In this document: positions 51,366-59,227 of the stretch, piece by piece
Layout of the letters: each line of letters starts with the position of its first letter
Position numbering within the stretch: position 1 is the stretch's first letter
Origin: Ruminococcus sp. XPD3002
Lineage (GTDB): Bacteria; Bacillota; Clostridia; Oscillospirales; Ruminococcaceae
Direction: 5' to 3'
NCBI GenBank assembly: GCA_900119535.1
Contig: FPJT01000001.1
Coordinates: 286,367 to 350,366 of the forward strand
Length of the DNA stretch: 64,000 bases
Notes under the pieces: model-generated
Databases searched by the model: none
The model's input: the letters and a program-made list of their open reading frames with translations, nothing else
What the model was told of the DNA's origin: nothing
Program-made: the position numbers and the translations under genes

Positions 51366-51942
51366 TATAGTTTATATAGGTTAAGAAAGAGATCTTCAGC
51401 GGACGTCTCTTATGATGACGATGCCCGCTTACAGGATAAAGAAGAAAAGTGATGGGTTTGCAGGAGGCGCAATTAGTGCGCCTCCTTGCATTTTCTGTTC
51501 ATGAAGCACAAAAAGAAAGGCTGCCCCGAACAAGTCGGGACAGTCTTTCATTTGAAAAGGTGTGTTATGATTAACGCCAGGAGGTATAGAAGGCGTTGAT
51601 ACGGTTTTGTTCTTATTTCTTTTTCTGAGTATATTATAACTCAAAGATGCAGATAATGCAATAACAGGCTGATATCAGCTGGAATACAAAACAGTTCCGT
51701 AAGGTTACACAATAATAACAAGATCTGACTGTAAGAAATTTCTTTGTAGCTTTTTGAGAAAATCTGCATAGAATATATTAAAGAGCAGTGTGATACAACT
51801 GTCTTGCGGCAGTTCCATTACCGAAGGTGGCTGATATCAGTAAATGCTTGTATGCCCGCGGATAGCCTTGCAGGTGTGTATGAGTATCAGACTGCTGCTT
51901 TAACATAAAGACAGTCCTTAAGGGGACTGTGGTACGGACGTT
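51366..51942. other. Intergenic region with terminators and a candidate RNA gene
   Basis: Two hairpins follow the LRR-dockerin gene: 51462-51471 with 51477-51486 (perfect 10 bp, then TGCATTTT), and about 51519-51545 (GCTGCCCCGA with TCGGGACAG, one G-U). The right part holds the candidate structured RNA (51778-51968). No protein gene is supported. Confidence 0.6.
51462..51493 (+). terminator. Intrinsic terminator of the LRR-dockerin gene
   Basis: AGGAGGCGCA pairs with TGCGCCTCCT around ATTAG, followed by TGCATTTT. Confidence 0.7.
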
Positions 51943-51968
51943 TTATCCCGGACGTCCGTACTTTTTTT
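51778..51968 (+). ncRNA. Candidate structured RNA with its own terminator (6S-like shape)
   Basis: Bases 51778-51796 pair with 51884-51903 (19 pairs with one bulge and one mismatch), closing an irregular rod of about 125 nt. A 7-bp hairpin (51911-51917 with 51924-51930) follows, then a strong rho-independent terminator (51932-51941 with 51952-51961, then seven T). No reading frame or same-strand gene lies downstream, so it is not a leader. The long closed rod with internal bubbles recalls 6S RNA, but no conserved sequence supports that name. A clear promoter was not found; TATATT (51774-51779) is a weak -10 candidate. Confidence 0.5.
51932..51968 (+). terminator. Intrinsic terminator of the candidate RNA
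   Basis: Perfect 10-bp GC-rich stem (GTACGGACGT/ACGTCCGTAC) followed by TTTTTTT. On the reverse strand the stem overlaps the last codons of spoIIID. Confidence 0.85.
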
Positions 51969-52221
51969 GCTCTGCAAGACGGCGGTATTTCTGTTTTGTA
52001 GCCATTCCGCCGCGGATATGCCTTTCACGTTTGTTTATTTCAAGGATGTTCCTGACTTTTTCGTACAGAGCAGGATCTTCTTTTCTCAGTCTGTCGCTGA
52101 CGTCCTTGTGGACGGTGCTTTTGGATATGCCGAAATGCTGTGCGGCATTTCTGACAGTTGCGTGGTTCTCGGCTATGTACATCCCGAGGGTGACTGCACG
52201 CTGTTCGGGCTTTTCTTTCAT
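51943..52221 (-). CDS. spoIIID: Sporulation transcriptional regulator SpoIIID
   Basis: SpoIIID is a small DNA-binding protein that modulates mother-cell sigma-E regulons. The 92-residue protein has the expected length (B. subtilis 93) and family pattern: helix-turn-helix F-G-I-S-K-S-T-V-H-K-D-V near residue 30, R-L in the next helix, and the basic R-H-I-R-G-G-M-A-T-K-x-K-Y C-terminal helix. ATG 52221 follows GTGGAG; the frame is open to 52281 without a site. The mreB-like genes that often follow spoIIID are absent. The last codons overlap the terminator of the opposite-strand RNA. Confidence 0.92.
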   Translation of the reverse strand: MKEKPEQRAVTLGMYIAENHATVRNAAQHFGISKSTVHKDVSDRLRKEDPALYEKVRNILEINKRERHIRGGMATKQKYRRLAEQKKYGRPG

Positions 52222-52357
52222 GTGTATCAACTCCACTGTTCTATTTCTGCGGACAGTAATTAATATGCATCGATCCCGCATTTAAGAATCAGCTGCGTCA
52301 ACTTAATTGGAAAGTCGCTTGTTTTATTGGTGCTAACGAATAATTTGGCTGTGAATC

Positions 52358-52386
52358 TTGACTTTTAAGGTAATATGTGGTAAAAT
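52358..52386 (+). promoter_or_regulatory. Promoter of the zinc-ribbon membrane protein gene
   Basis: TTGACT (52358-52363), 17 bases, TAAAAT (52381-52386). CGGAGG precedes ATG 52420. Confidence 0.8.
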
Positions 52387-52419
52387 AAAAGCACATTATT
52401 TGATTCGGAGGTTGTTAAT

Positions 52420-53349
52420 ATGGCTTTTTGTAAATTCTGTGGAAAAGAGATCCCTGAGGGCGGAGCTTGCGACTGTGCTGAGAGCATAAAGGATGCAGCA
52501 GCAAGTGCCGTTGAAGGATTAAAGGAAAAGGCAGAGAATGCTGCTGAGGCTGTAAAGGACAAGACTGAGGACGCTGTTGAGGCGGCTAAGGACAAGGTCG
52601 AGGACGCTGCCAAGGCAGTAAAGGACAAGGTCGAGGATGTTACAGAGGCAGTAACAGACAAGGCTGAAGACGCTGTCGAGGCAGTAAAGGATAAGGCTGA
52701 GGACGTTAAGGAAGACGTAAAGGATGCCGCTGCTGAGATCACAAAGTCCGACAAGAAAAAGGAAAAGAAGAAGAAGGAAAAGAAGTCCGATGCCAATGAC
52801 GGCGAAGGCAAGAAGAAGGGCAAGACAGGCGCAAAGGTGATCGCTGTACTGATACTGGCTGTTCTTCTGATCCTCGGTCTTCTCATATGGAGCGGCATAA
52901 ACAGTATTGCAAGAAAGAAGCCTGTTAAGCAGTATGTAAAGGGTATCAACAAGACTGATATCGAAATGGTGATGGAATCTATCTATCCCGAGGAGCAGAT
53001 CGCTGTTATCAAGACAGGTTACAGCTATGATGCACTGGATTCCGAGAAATCATTCAAGAGCAATCTTGAGAGCACTGGCTTCAAGAAGGCTAAGGTAAAG
53101 TTCTTAGAGGGCGAAAAGCTCAAGGATGAGGATTTCGACCGTGCAGCTGAGTACTACAACTCTGTAAGCGGCGGTTATGGTATAGACAAGGCGTACAGAT
53201 ACAAGGTTGAGGTAACTGTTAAGACCAAGAAGGGCAAACAGCCTCCGAGAACAGGTTATGTTACCGTTGTAAAGCTTGAGGACGACGACTGGAAGTATTT
53301 ACCATACGGCGACAGCTCGGGACTCAGCACTTACTTCTCACTCTACTGA
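52420..53349 (+). CDS. Zinc-ribbon, helical-repeat, single-pass membrane protein of unknown function
   Basis: The 309-residue protein has no enzyme signature. Residues 4-19 form a four-Cys zinc ribbon (C-K-F-C-G-K then C-D-C). Residues 21-110 are 11-residue repeats around A-V-K-D-K-x-E-D-A, strongly amphipathic, like LEA or apolipoprotein-type helices. Residues 110-140 are a Lys-rich patch. A membrane helix follows (about 145-165), then an outer domain (170-309) with K-P-V-K-Q-Y-V-K-G-I. Similar Firmicute zinc-ribbon/TM proteins have unknown roles. It could sense or bind lipids or nucleic acid on the inside. It is monocistronic, with its own promoter and terminator. Confidence 0.85.
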   Translation: MAFCKFCGKEIPEGGACDCAESIKDAAASAVEGLKEKAENAAEAVKDKTEDAVEAAKDKVEDAAKAVKDKVEDVTEAVTDKAEDAVEAVKDKAEDVKEDVKDAAAEITKSDKKKEKKKKEKKSDANDGEGKKKGKTGAKVIAVLILAVLLILGLLIWSGINSIARKKPVKQYVKGINKTDIEMVMESIYPEEQIAVIKTGYSYDALDSEKSFKSNLESTGFKKAKVKFLEGEKLKDEDFDRAAEYYNSVSGGYGIDKAYRYKVEVTVKTKKGKQPPRTGYVTVVKLEDDDWKYLPYGDSSGLSTYFSLY

Positions 53350-53364
53350 TAAAAGACATAATTC

Positions 53365-53391
53365 AGGGACTGCATTTCGCAGTCCCTTTTT
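53365..53391 (+). terminator. Intrinsic terminator of the zinc-ribbon gene
   Basis: Perfect 9-bp stem AGGGACTGC/GCAGTCCCT, loop ATTTC, followed by TTTTTA. Confidence 0.88.
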
Positions 53392-53421
53392 ATGGGATAA
53401 AAAATATTGGAGGTTTTTTGC

Positions 53422-54351
53422 TTGGCTGAAACTATACTGAGACAGACTCTTATTATGCTGATACTTATGTTTATCGGATTTATATGCAGTAAAACGAAGA
53501 TAATCAGCAATGACGCAAATAAGGAGCTTTCCCGTTTTGTGCTTCAGATAGTCAACCCTGTTGTTATTTTCATGTCATATCAGACCGAACTGCACGGCGA
53601 TCTTGTCAGGAATCTGCTGATAACGTTTCTGCTGTCCGTGCTGGCATTCGCGGTTGTCATACCTGCTGCATACCTTATTATAAGGAACAAAAAGGAACGT
53701 GATACTTCCATAGAGCGGTTTGCTTCTATCTATTCCAACTGCGGATTTATGGGAATACCGCTGATAAATGCGATGTTCGGCATGGAGGGAGTGTTCTATC
53801 TGACCGCATTTATAACGGTATTCAACCTTGTGGTTTGGACTCACGGCATCATCCTCATATCAGGTGAAAAGGACTTCAAACAGGTAATAAAGGTCTTCTA
53901 TTCGCCGACTATTATTGCGATAGTTCTCGGTATCGTTACGTTTTTCCTTCAGATACGGCTTCCCGAGATACCATATGCGGCGCTCAATTATATCAAGGAA
54001 CTCAATACTCCTGTGGCTATGATAGTATCGGGCGTTACAATGGCTGGCACGGACCTGCGGAAGCTCGTAAAAAAAGCAGGCGTTTACAGAGTCTGTGCGG
54101 TTAAGCTTCTTGTGCTTCCGTTTATAGTGTCATTAGTTCTCTCGTTCCTTCCTGTGGACGAAAAGGTAAGACTTATCGTTGTAGTCGCTTCTGCGGCACC
54201 TCCTGCGGCGATGTGCACATTGCTAAGTCTTAAATATGGTAAAAATTCTATCTATGCATCCGAAATTTTTACCGCTGGAACTATACTATCCGTAATTACT
54301 TTACCAATTATCACAATGACTACGGAATATTTAACAAAAATGGTGAAGTGA
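53422..54351 (+). CDS. AEC-family (auxin efflux carrier-like) transporter
   Basis: A 309-residue membrane protein with about ten helices in two five-helix halves. It shows typical AEC features: L-S-R-F-V-L-Q-I-V-N-P at the end of helix 2, F-M-G-I-P-L-I-N-A-M-F-G in helix 4, L-N-T-P-V-A-M-I-V-S-G in the middle, and A-A-P-P-A-A-M-C-T near the end. Bacterial members export or exchange organic acids such as malate. The exact substrate is unknown. The start is TTG 53422, eight bases after GGAGG; the TTG at 53407 overlaps that site. Confidence 0.88.
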   Translation: MAETILRQTLIMLILMFIGFICSKTKIISNDANKELSRFVLQIVNPVVIFMSYQTELHGDLVRNLLITFLLSVLAFAVVIPAAYLIIRNKKERDTSIERFASIYSNCGFMGIPLINAMFGMEGVFYLTAFITVFNLVVWTHGIILISGEKDFKQVIKVFYSPTIIAIVLGIVTFFLQIRLPEIPYAALNYIKELNTPVAMIVSGVTMAGTDLRKLVKKAGVYRVCAVKLLVLPFIVSLVLSFLPVDEKVRLIVVVASAAPPAAMCTLLSLKYGKNSIYASEIFTAGTILSVITLPIITMTTEYLTKMVK

Positions 54352-54395
54352 CTTTGTTTATTACGCTGATTTTTAGAAATTTAGCGCAAAACAGT

Positions 54396-54423
54396 TTGAA
54401 ATTTAGTTGGTTTGTGTTATAAT
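54396..54423 (+). promoter_or_regulatory. Promoter of the ROK regulator gene
   Basis: TTGAAA (54396-54401), 16 bases, TATAAT (54418-54423). A leader of about 95 bases contains the palindrome ACAATTGT. Confidence 0.75.
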
Positions 54424-54526
54424 AAATGTATCATAACGGACAATTCCTTTACAATTGTTACGGTGATGGCCTTTATGGGCAATTAGGTGATAGGCATTAT
54501 ATTTTATGAAACGGAGTTTGAGAATT

Positions 54527-55747
54527 ATGGAAAAAAGAGGAATAAGCAAGCTTGATCTAAAGCGGCGCAACAGAATGCAGATTTTGAGAGTTATCAGAGA
54601 ATCGGGACCGATTTCAAGAGTCGATGTGGCGAGCGCACTCGAAATTACCCGTGCTGCTGTAACTATCATCACTAACGAAATGATCGAAGAAGGAGTTCTC
54701 GTAGAGATCGGAGAAGCTCCTATCAATACCGAAAAGCTCCAGAAGGGCAGAAGAAAGATACTTATCGATATCAATGTGAACAGCCGTTTTGCACTGGGCG
54801 CAACCGTTGATGAAAAGGAAGTTAGTATCGGCCTTACAAACCTTAATTCAGAGGTGCTTGATAAATCAAGCATGGTCATAGACGAGCGTACCACAAGCAA
54901 GGATATCATCAATTACATCATAAAGACAAGCAACACTATGATCGAGAACAGCGCTCTTACAAAGGATAAGATCCTCGGCCTCGGCGTTGGCGTTGTACCG
55001 TCTATGTGGGGTAAACTCAAGATATTCTATAAGGACGGCGTACTTGATTTCACAAACTTTATCGACAAGCTCCAGAGCGGACTTGATATCGATATCCACT
55101 GCGGAAATGCTATCGGTCTTATGGCTCTTGCAAGCAATGATTTCCGCACCCAGAACGGCTACCAGACAAATACAGCATTCCTTCATAACGGCAATCAGGT
55201 AAATCTCGCTATCGTTAACAAGAACGAGCTTTCAAACGACTATGTTTCATATACCTCAATGATAGAGAAATATATCGTTTGTCCCAACGGAAGAAGCTAT
55301 GAAGGCTATCCGAACGGCTCCGTAAAGGCTGAGCTTTCACGTTCTGCTATACTCTCTGCCTTTGCTGAGATCTATTCAAAGGAAAAGACTCCTGTGCTCT
55401 ATGAGCTTACAGAAGGCGATAAGAGCAAGATCAATACAGATAATGTATTCGGCGCTCTTATGAGAGGCGAAGAGCCTGTAAAGAACCTTGTTGACGACCT
55501 GATAGCTAAGTACACTGTGCTCCTGAACAACCTCGCAATAAGCCATTTTGCTAAGAAAATAGTGCTTCATAACTATCACCTGAACGAGAAGCAGTTTGAC
55601 TATATCAAGCGCGAAATGATACGTCTTGTAAGCGAAGAGATAGCTGACAGAGTAGTTCTCAGCAAGCTCGACGGAAAGAATAATTTCCTCGGCGGCTGTG
55701 CTCTTATCATTCAGGATAACTTCTTTGTACGCGGCGGTATGCAGTAA
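54527..55747 (+). CDS. ROK-family transcriptional regulator
   Basis: The 406-residue protein has an N-terminal winged helix-turn-helix (about 10-70; R-N-R-M-Q-I-L-R-V-I-R, S-R-V-D-V-A, T-R-A-A-V-T-I-I) followed by an actin-like ROK domain (L-G-A-T-V-D near 90, L-G-L-G-V-G-V near 160, G-N-A-I-G near 200). The usual ROK zinc cluster (C-x-C-G-x-x-G-C-x-E) is not apparent; V-C-P-N-G-R-S-Y-E-G is the degraded equivalent. Sugar-responsive repression is the usual role. I chose ATG 54527 (GGAG ten bases upstream) over ATG 54506. Target genes are not obvious nearby. Confidence 0.87.
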   Translation: MEKRGISKLDLKRRNRMQILRVIRESGPISRVDVASALEITRAAVTIITNEMIEEGVLVEIGEAPINTEKLQKGRRKILIDINVNSRFALGATVDEKEVSIGLTNLNSEVLDKSSMVIDERTTSKDIINYIIKTSNTMIENSALTKDKILGLGVGVVPSMWGKLKIFYKDGVLDFTNFIDKLQSGLDIDIHCGNAIGLMALASNDFRTQNGYQTNTAFLHNGNQVNLAIVNKNELSNDYVSYTSMIEKYIVCPNGRSYEGYPNGSVKAELSRSAILSAFAEIYSKEKTPVLYELTEGDKSKINTDNVFGALMRGEEPVKNLVDDLIAKYTVLLNNLAISHFAKKIVLHNYHLNEKQFDYIKREMIRLVSEEIADRVVLSKLDGKNNFLGGCALIIQDNFFVRGGMQ

Positions 55748-55758
55748 TAAAGAATATG

Positions 55759-55786
55759 ATGGCTCCCGAAAAGGGAGCCATTTTTT
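55759..55786 (+). terminator. Intrinsic terminator of the ROK gene
   Basis: Perfect 9-bp stem ATGGCTCCC/GGGAGCCAT, loop GAAAA, then TTTTT. Confidence 0.9.
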
Positions 55787-56117
55787 GCAATATAACATCC
55801 AATAAAAATGAACAAATAATATACCTTTTGTATATAATTGACCTTCTGAGCTGTTTTGCTGCTTTTAAAAAAATCACAGAATGAAGCCGCTTAAATCTCC
55901 GTTTTGCTACAAAATGCTAAAAATTATTAATAAACAATGACCAACTATTGAAATCGGTCTTTGAAAGCGCTATAATGAACAATATCATTAGTATTGTGCC
56001 GTATTGCGCCCTTTTTGCAGTATGGCAGGGGTGATTACTCCGAAGCAGCGCTTCGGAAGAAAAAGATAGGCGTATCTGTATCTAAAAGGATAACGGGTGC
56101 GTACAGAAGGAGAAGTT
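55787..56117. other. Promoter and long leader of the carboxypeptidase gene
   Basis: No gene here. The promoter is at 55948-55976. The transcript would have a leader of about 135 bases with a hairpin (CCGAAG/CTTCGG, 56040-56056). I could not match the leader to a known riboswitch. Confidence 0.5.
55948..55976 (+). promoter_or_regulatory. Promoter of the dockerin-carboxypeptidase gene
   Basis: TTGAAA (55948-55953), 17 bases, TATAAT (55971-55976). Confidence 0.82.
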
Positions 56118-58664
56118 ATGAAATTAGAGAGGTTTATCGCTTCTGCATTGTCAGCGGCGGTTGTGGGCATTTGTGCGGTGTCTGCAACGGCTTTTGCAGA
56201 AGAGGAGATCGATATCGTTCAAAGTCAGGCGATATCGGGCCGCGGAGCGGTGGCTGACATTCTGGCTTCGGACAAAAAAAGTTCGCTGGGCGATGTGAAC
56301 GGCGACGGAACTATCGATGCAACGGACGCTTCCGACATCCTTGTTGAGTATTCGATACTCTCAACAGGCGGAACAGGAAAACTCACCGGTGAAGCTTTCA
56401 GAGCCGCCGATGTTAACAAAGACGGCGTCATCAATGCATCGGATGCATCAAATGTACTTGAATACTACTCGTATCTTTCAACAGGCGGTAAGGGCTCGCT
56501 TGAAGCGTATTTCGGGGTTCAGCCTGTTGTGACGACAACTGCGGCAGCAGCGGTTCCAAAGACTACTGCAACTACAGCGGCTGTACCGGTTACCACAGCA
56601 GCACCTAAAACCACAGCGGCTCCACCAAAGACTACTGCTGCTCCACCGAAGACTACAGCGGCACCGCCAAAGACAACCGCTGCTCAACCCAAAACTACAG
56701 CAGCACCGCCAAAGACAACCGCTGCACCGCCTGCAACAACGGCAGCGCCTATTACTACAGCAGCTCCGCCTGCAACAACGGCAGTACCTTCAACTACTGC
56801 ACCTGTTACCACAGTTAAACCTGATGTAATTACGGAACCTTCAAATAAGGTATCCTCAATAAAGCTCAGCAAGACAGAACTGAATCTTTCTGTGGGCGAA
56901 GGTGATATCTCATACGTAACAATGCTTCCCGTAACAGCATGGAACAAGGCAGAAAAGTGGACCTCCTCCGACGAGAGCATCGCAGTCGTAGACGGCGAAG
57001 GCTGGGTAGTCGGTCTTAAGGAAGGCACCTGTGTGGTAACGGTCACAAGTGTGGACAATCCAAGTGTCAAGGCTGAAATAAAGGTCAATGTACATGATCC
57101 GAATAAGGTAACGGGTATAAGAGTCAGCAAGACTTCGCTTAATATCGCCGTAGGAGAGGGCGATATCTCCTACGTTACAATTCTTCCGGGCAGTGCTTCG
57201 GATAAGGGCGAGATATGGACTACATCTGATGAGAGCATCGCAACTGTTGACAGCGAAGGCTGGGTAGTCGGAAAGAAGGCAGGCAAGTGCGTAGTTACTG
57301 TTGCTTGCCACGGAGATCCGACTATAAGCGCTGATATCATCGTAACAGTTTACGGTAATAACCCGCCTGTTACTGAGGTACCTGTTGTTACAACTACAGA
57401 GCCTCCTGTTACCGTTACAGAACCTGTGGTTACAACAACTCAGCCTGTTACAACAACTCAGCCTGTAACTACTACAAAGGATCCTTCGGCTGTATCAGAG
57501 ATAAAACTGGATAAAACATCCATGAATTTAGAAACAGGCAAGGGTGCAGGCGCAAGAGTAACTATTTTACCTGAGACCGCTGCGGATAAGAGCCTTGTAT
57601 GGGAAAGCTCCGATGATTCGATAGCTTCTGTAAGTTCCGATGGATGGATCATGGGCAAGAAGGAAGGCTCGTGCGTCGTTACCGTAACAAGCTCTTCAAG
57701 CAGGGACGTTAAGGCTCAGCTCATCGTTAACGTTAAGGCTCCCGATCCGACTAAGGTACAGGAGATATCACTTTCACGCTATGAGGTAGAGATACCTCTT
57801 GCAACATGCGATCTTTCTGCATGGGTAACGATGCTTCCCGCAACAGCCTACAACAAGGCTGAAAAGTGGGTGTGCTCGGATGAGAGCATTGCTTCTGTAG
57901 ATCAGGACGGCTGGGTATACGGACGTAAGCTCGGCGAGTGTACAGTAACTGTCTCAAGCGTTGATAACCCCGAGGTAAAGGCTGATATAAAGGTAAAGAT
58001 AGTTTCATCACTGTCAACTACATCTGCAACAACAACTACAACAACTACTACCGAGTCAACACAGTCGCCTGTGGTAGTTATTGATACAACAACAACTCCT
58101 ACAGTTATCCCGATAAGCGTTGAGAACCACAATGTTGAGGTCAGAAACGGTGTTACCTACATCGACGGTATGCTTATCGTAAATAAGACCTATGCGCTTC
58201 CTCAGAATTTTGCTCCGGGAATGAATTCAACTGCTTCCAACCAGTTCAGCAAGCTTTCAGCAGCTGCTGCTGAGGACGGTCTGAATATCTACTTCACATC
58301 GGGCTACCGTTCATACATCGCACAGCAGGAGTTGTATAATAACTATGTTGCTCAGGACGGTCAGGCTGCTGCCGAGAGATATTCCGCACGTCCGGGACAT
58401 TCAGAGCATCAGTCGGGACTTGCCATAGACGTAAATAACCCCGATGACAGCTTTGCAGGTACTCCCGAGGCTAAGTGGCTTGAGGAACATGCTCATGAGT
58501 ACGGATTCATCATCAGATATCCCGAGGGCAAAGAGAGCATTACAGGCTACAAATACGAACCGTGGCACATCAGATTCGTAGGCATACAGACTGCTGCAAA
58601 GATACACAACAGCGGCAAGTGCCTTGAAGAATATCTTGGGATAGATTCATTCTATCAGTCATAA
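56118..58664 (+). CDS. Secreted dockerin / Ig-like / VanY-type D,D-carboxypeptidase
   Basis: This is an 848-residue secreted protein. Signal peptide 1-28; N-terminal dockerin (57-127; G-D-V-N-G-D-G-T-I-D and A-D-V-N-K-D-G-V-I-N); P-P-K-T-T-A-A-rich linker (about 135-240); BIG2-type Ig domains 1-2 (245-413); linker; BIG2 domains 3-4 (459-630); Thr linker; C-terminal peptidase M15B domain (670-845). The peptidase keeps all ligands: His764-x6-Asp771 (H-Q-S-G-L-A-I-D), Glu814 and His817 (E-P-W-H). It should trim the terminal D-Ala of peptidoglycan stems. A wall enzyme carrying a dockerin is unusual. ATG 56118 follows AAGGAGAAG; a GTG at 56097 has no site. Confidence 0.92.
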   Translation: MKLERFIASALSAAVVGICAVSATAFAEEEIDIVQSQAISGRGAVADILASDKKSSLGDVNGDGTIDATDASDILVEYSILSTGGTGKLTGEAFRAADVNKDGVINASDASNVLEYYSYLSTGGKGSLEAYFGVQPVVTTTAAAAVPKTTATTAAVPVTTAAPKTTAAPPKTTAAPPKTTAAPPKTTAAQPKTTAAPPKTTAAPPATTAAPITTAAPPATTAVPSTTAPVTTVKPDVITEPSNKVSSIKLSKTELNLSVGEGDISYVTMLPVTAWNKAEKWTSSDESIAVVDGEGWVVGLKEGTCVVTVTSVDNPSVKAEIKVNVHDPNKVTGIRVSKTSLNIAVGEGDISYVTILPGSASDKGEIWTTSDESIATVDSEGWVVGKKAGKCVVTVACHGDPTISADIIVTVYGNNPPVTEVPVVTTTEPPVTVTEPVVTTTQPVTTTQPVTTTKDPSAVSEIKLDKTSMNLETGKGAGARVTILPETAADKSLVWESSDDSIASVSSDGWIMGKKEGSCVVTVTSSSSRDVKAQLIVNVKAPDPTKVQEISLSRYEVEIPLATCDLSAWVTMLPATAYNKAEKWVCSDESIASVDQDGWVYGRKLGECTVTVSSVDNPEVKADIKVKIVSSLSTTSATTTTTTTTESTQSPVVVIDTTTTPTVIPISVENHNVEVRNGVTYIDGMLIVNKTYALPQNFAPGMNSTASNQFSKLSAAAAEDGLNIYFTSGYRSYIAQQELYNNYVAQDGQAAAERYSARPGHSEHQSGLAIDVNNPDDSFAGTPEAKWLEEHAHEYGFIIRYPEGKESITGYKYEPWHIRFVGIQTAAKIHNSGKCLEEYLGIDSFYQS

Positions 58665-58711
58665 TACAGCTTCAGAAGCCGATACCCGGGAGGTATGTGA
58701 GCTTTCGGAGC

Positions 58712-58746
58712 AAACGGACAGGAGAGAGTTCTCCTGTCCGTTTTTT
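58712..58746 (+). terminator. Intrinsic terminator of the carboxypeptidase gene
   Basis: Perfect 13-bp stem (58712-58724 with 58731-58743), ending in a T-run. Confidence 0.9.
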
Positions 58747-58773
58747 ATGTGGAGAAAAAATAAAAGAAACCAC

Positions 58774-58830
58774 TTGACAAGTGTGTATATACATGTTATA
58801 CTGTGTATAGTGTATATATACAATTTCTTC
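58774..58830 (+). promoter_or_regulatory. Promoter and operator-like repeats of the GntR-ABC operon
   Basis: TTGACA (58774-58779), 17 bases, TATACT (58797-58802). Palindromic GTGTATATAC (58781-58790, inside the spacer) and a related GTGTATATATAC (58810-58821, just past the start site) flank the -10 box. Such spaced palindromes suit autoregulation by a YtrA-type GntR protein. Confidence 0.75.
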
Positions 58831-58840
58831 GGAGGAAACT

Positions 58841-59227
58841 ATGGATATCATTTTAAGAAACGAATCAGATGATCCGATCTATCAGCAGATCATCGATCAG
58901 ATCAAGGCTCAGATAATCGAGGGGAAGCTCACAGCAGGGGACGCTCTGCCGTCAATGCGTACTCTCGCTTCACAGCTCCGCATCAGCGTTATCACTACTA
59001 AACGTGCGTATGAGGAGCTTGAACGTGCAGGCTATATCGAAAACTTTACGGGAAAGGGTTGCTTTGTCAAACAGCAGAATACCGACTTCCTGCGTGAAGA
59101 AACACTGCGTCAGACAGAGGAAATGCTTGCTCAGGTCTGCAAAAAGGCAAGGATATGCGGACTTTCTGCCGATGAACTGAAAGAAATGGTCGATCTTATA
59201 TATTCGGAGGATAATGAAAATGACTGA
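58841..59227 (+). CDS. GntR-family regulator, YtrA subfamily
   Basis: The 128-residue protein has a winged helix-turn-helix (about 10-75: P-I-Y-Q-Q-I-I-D-Q-I, L-P-S-M-R-T-L-A-S-Q-L-R-I-S, T-K-R-A-Y-E-E-L-E) and only a short helical tail. That is the small YtrA-type effector/dimer domain. These regulators usually repress their own operon with an adjoining ABC transporter and respond to wall stress or peptides. It shares this layout: the downstream ABC gene overlaps its end and the promoter carries paired palindromes. CGGAGG precedes ATG 58841. Confidence 0.92.
   Translation: MDIILRNESDDPIYQQIIDQIKAQIIEGKLTAGDALPSMRTLASQLRISVITTKRAYEELERAGYIENFTGKGCFVKQQNTDFLREETLRQTEEMLAQVCKKARICGLSADELKEMVDLIYSEDNEND

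Noticed and set aside
51429-51644. 71-codon reverse-strand frame
   Set aside because: It runs through two terminator hairpins, has no ribosome site and no recognisable motif.
52365-52952. 195-codon reverse-strand frame with Ser/Ala repeats
   Set aside because: Shadow of the helical-repeat region of the zinc-ribbon gene.
55983-56117. Riboswitch upstream of the carboxypeptidase gene
   Set aside because: The leader is long with one hairpin, but none of the conserved cores I know (c-di-GMP, c-di-AMP, TPP, cobalamin, preQ1) could be aligned.
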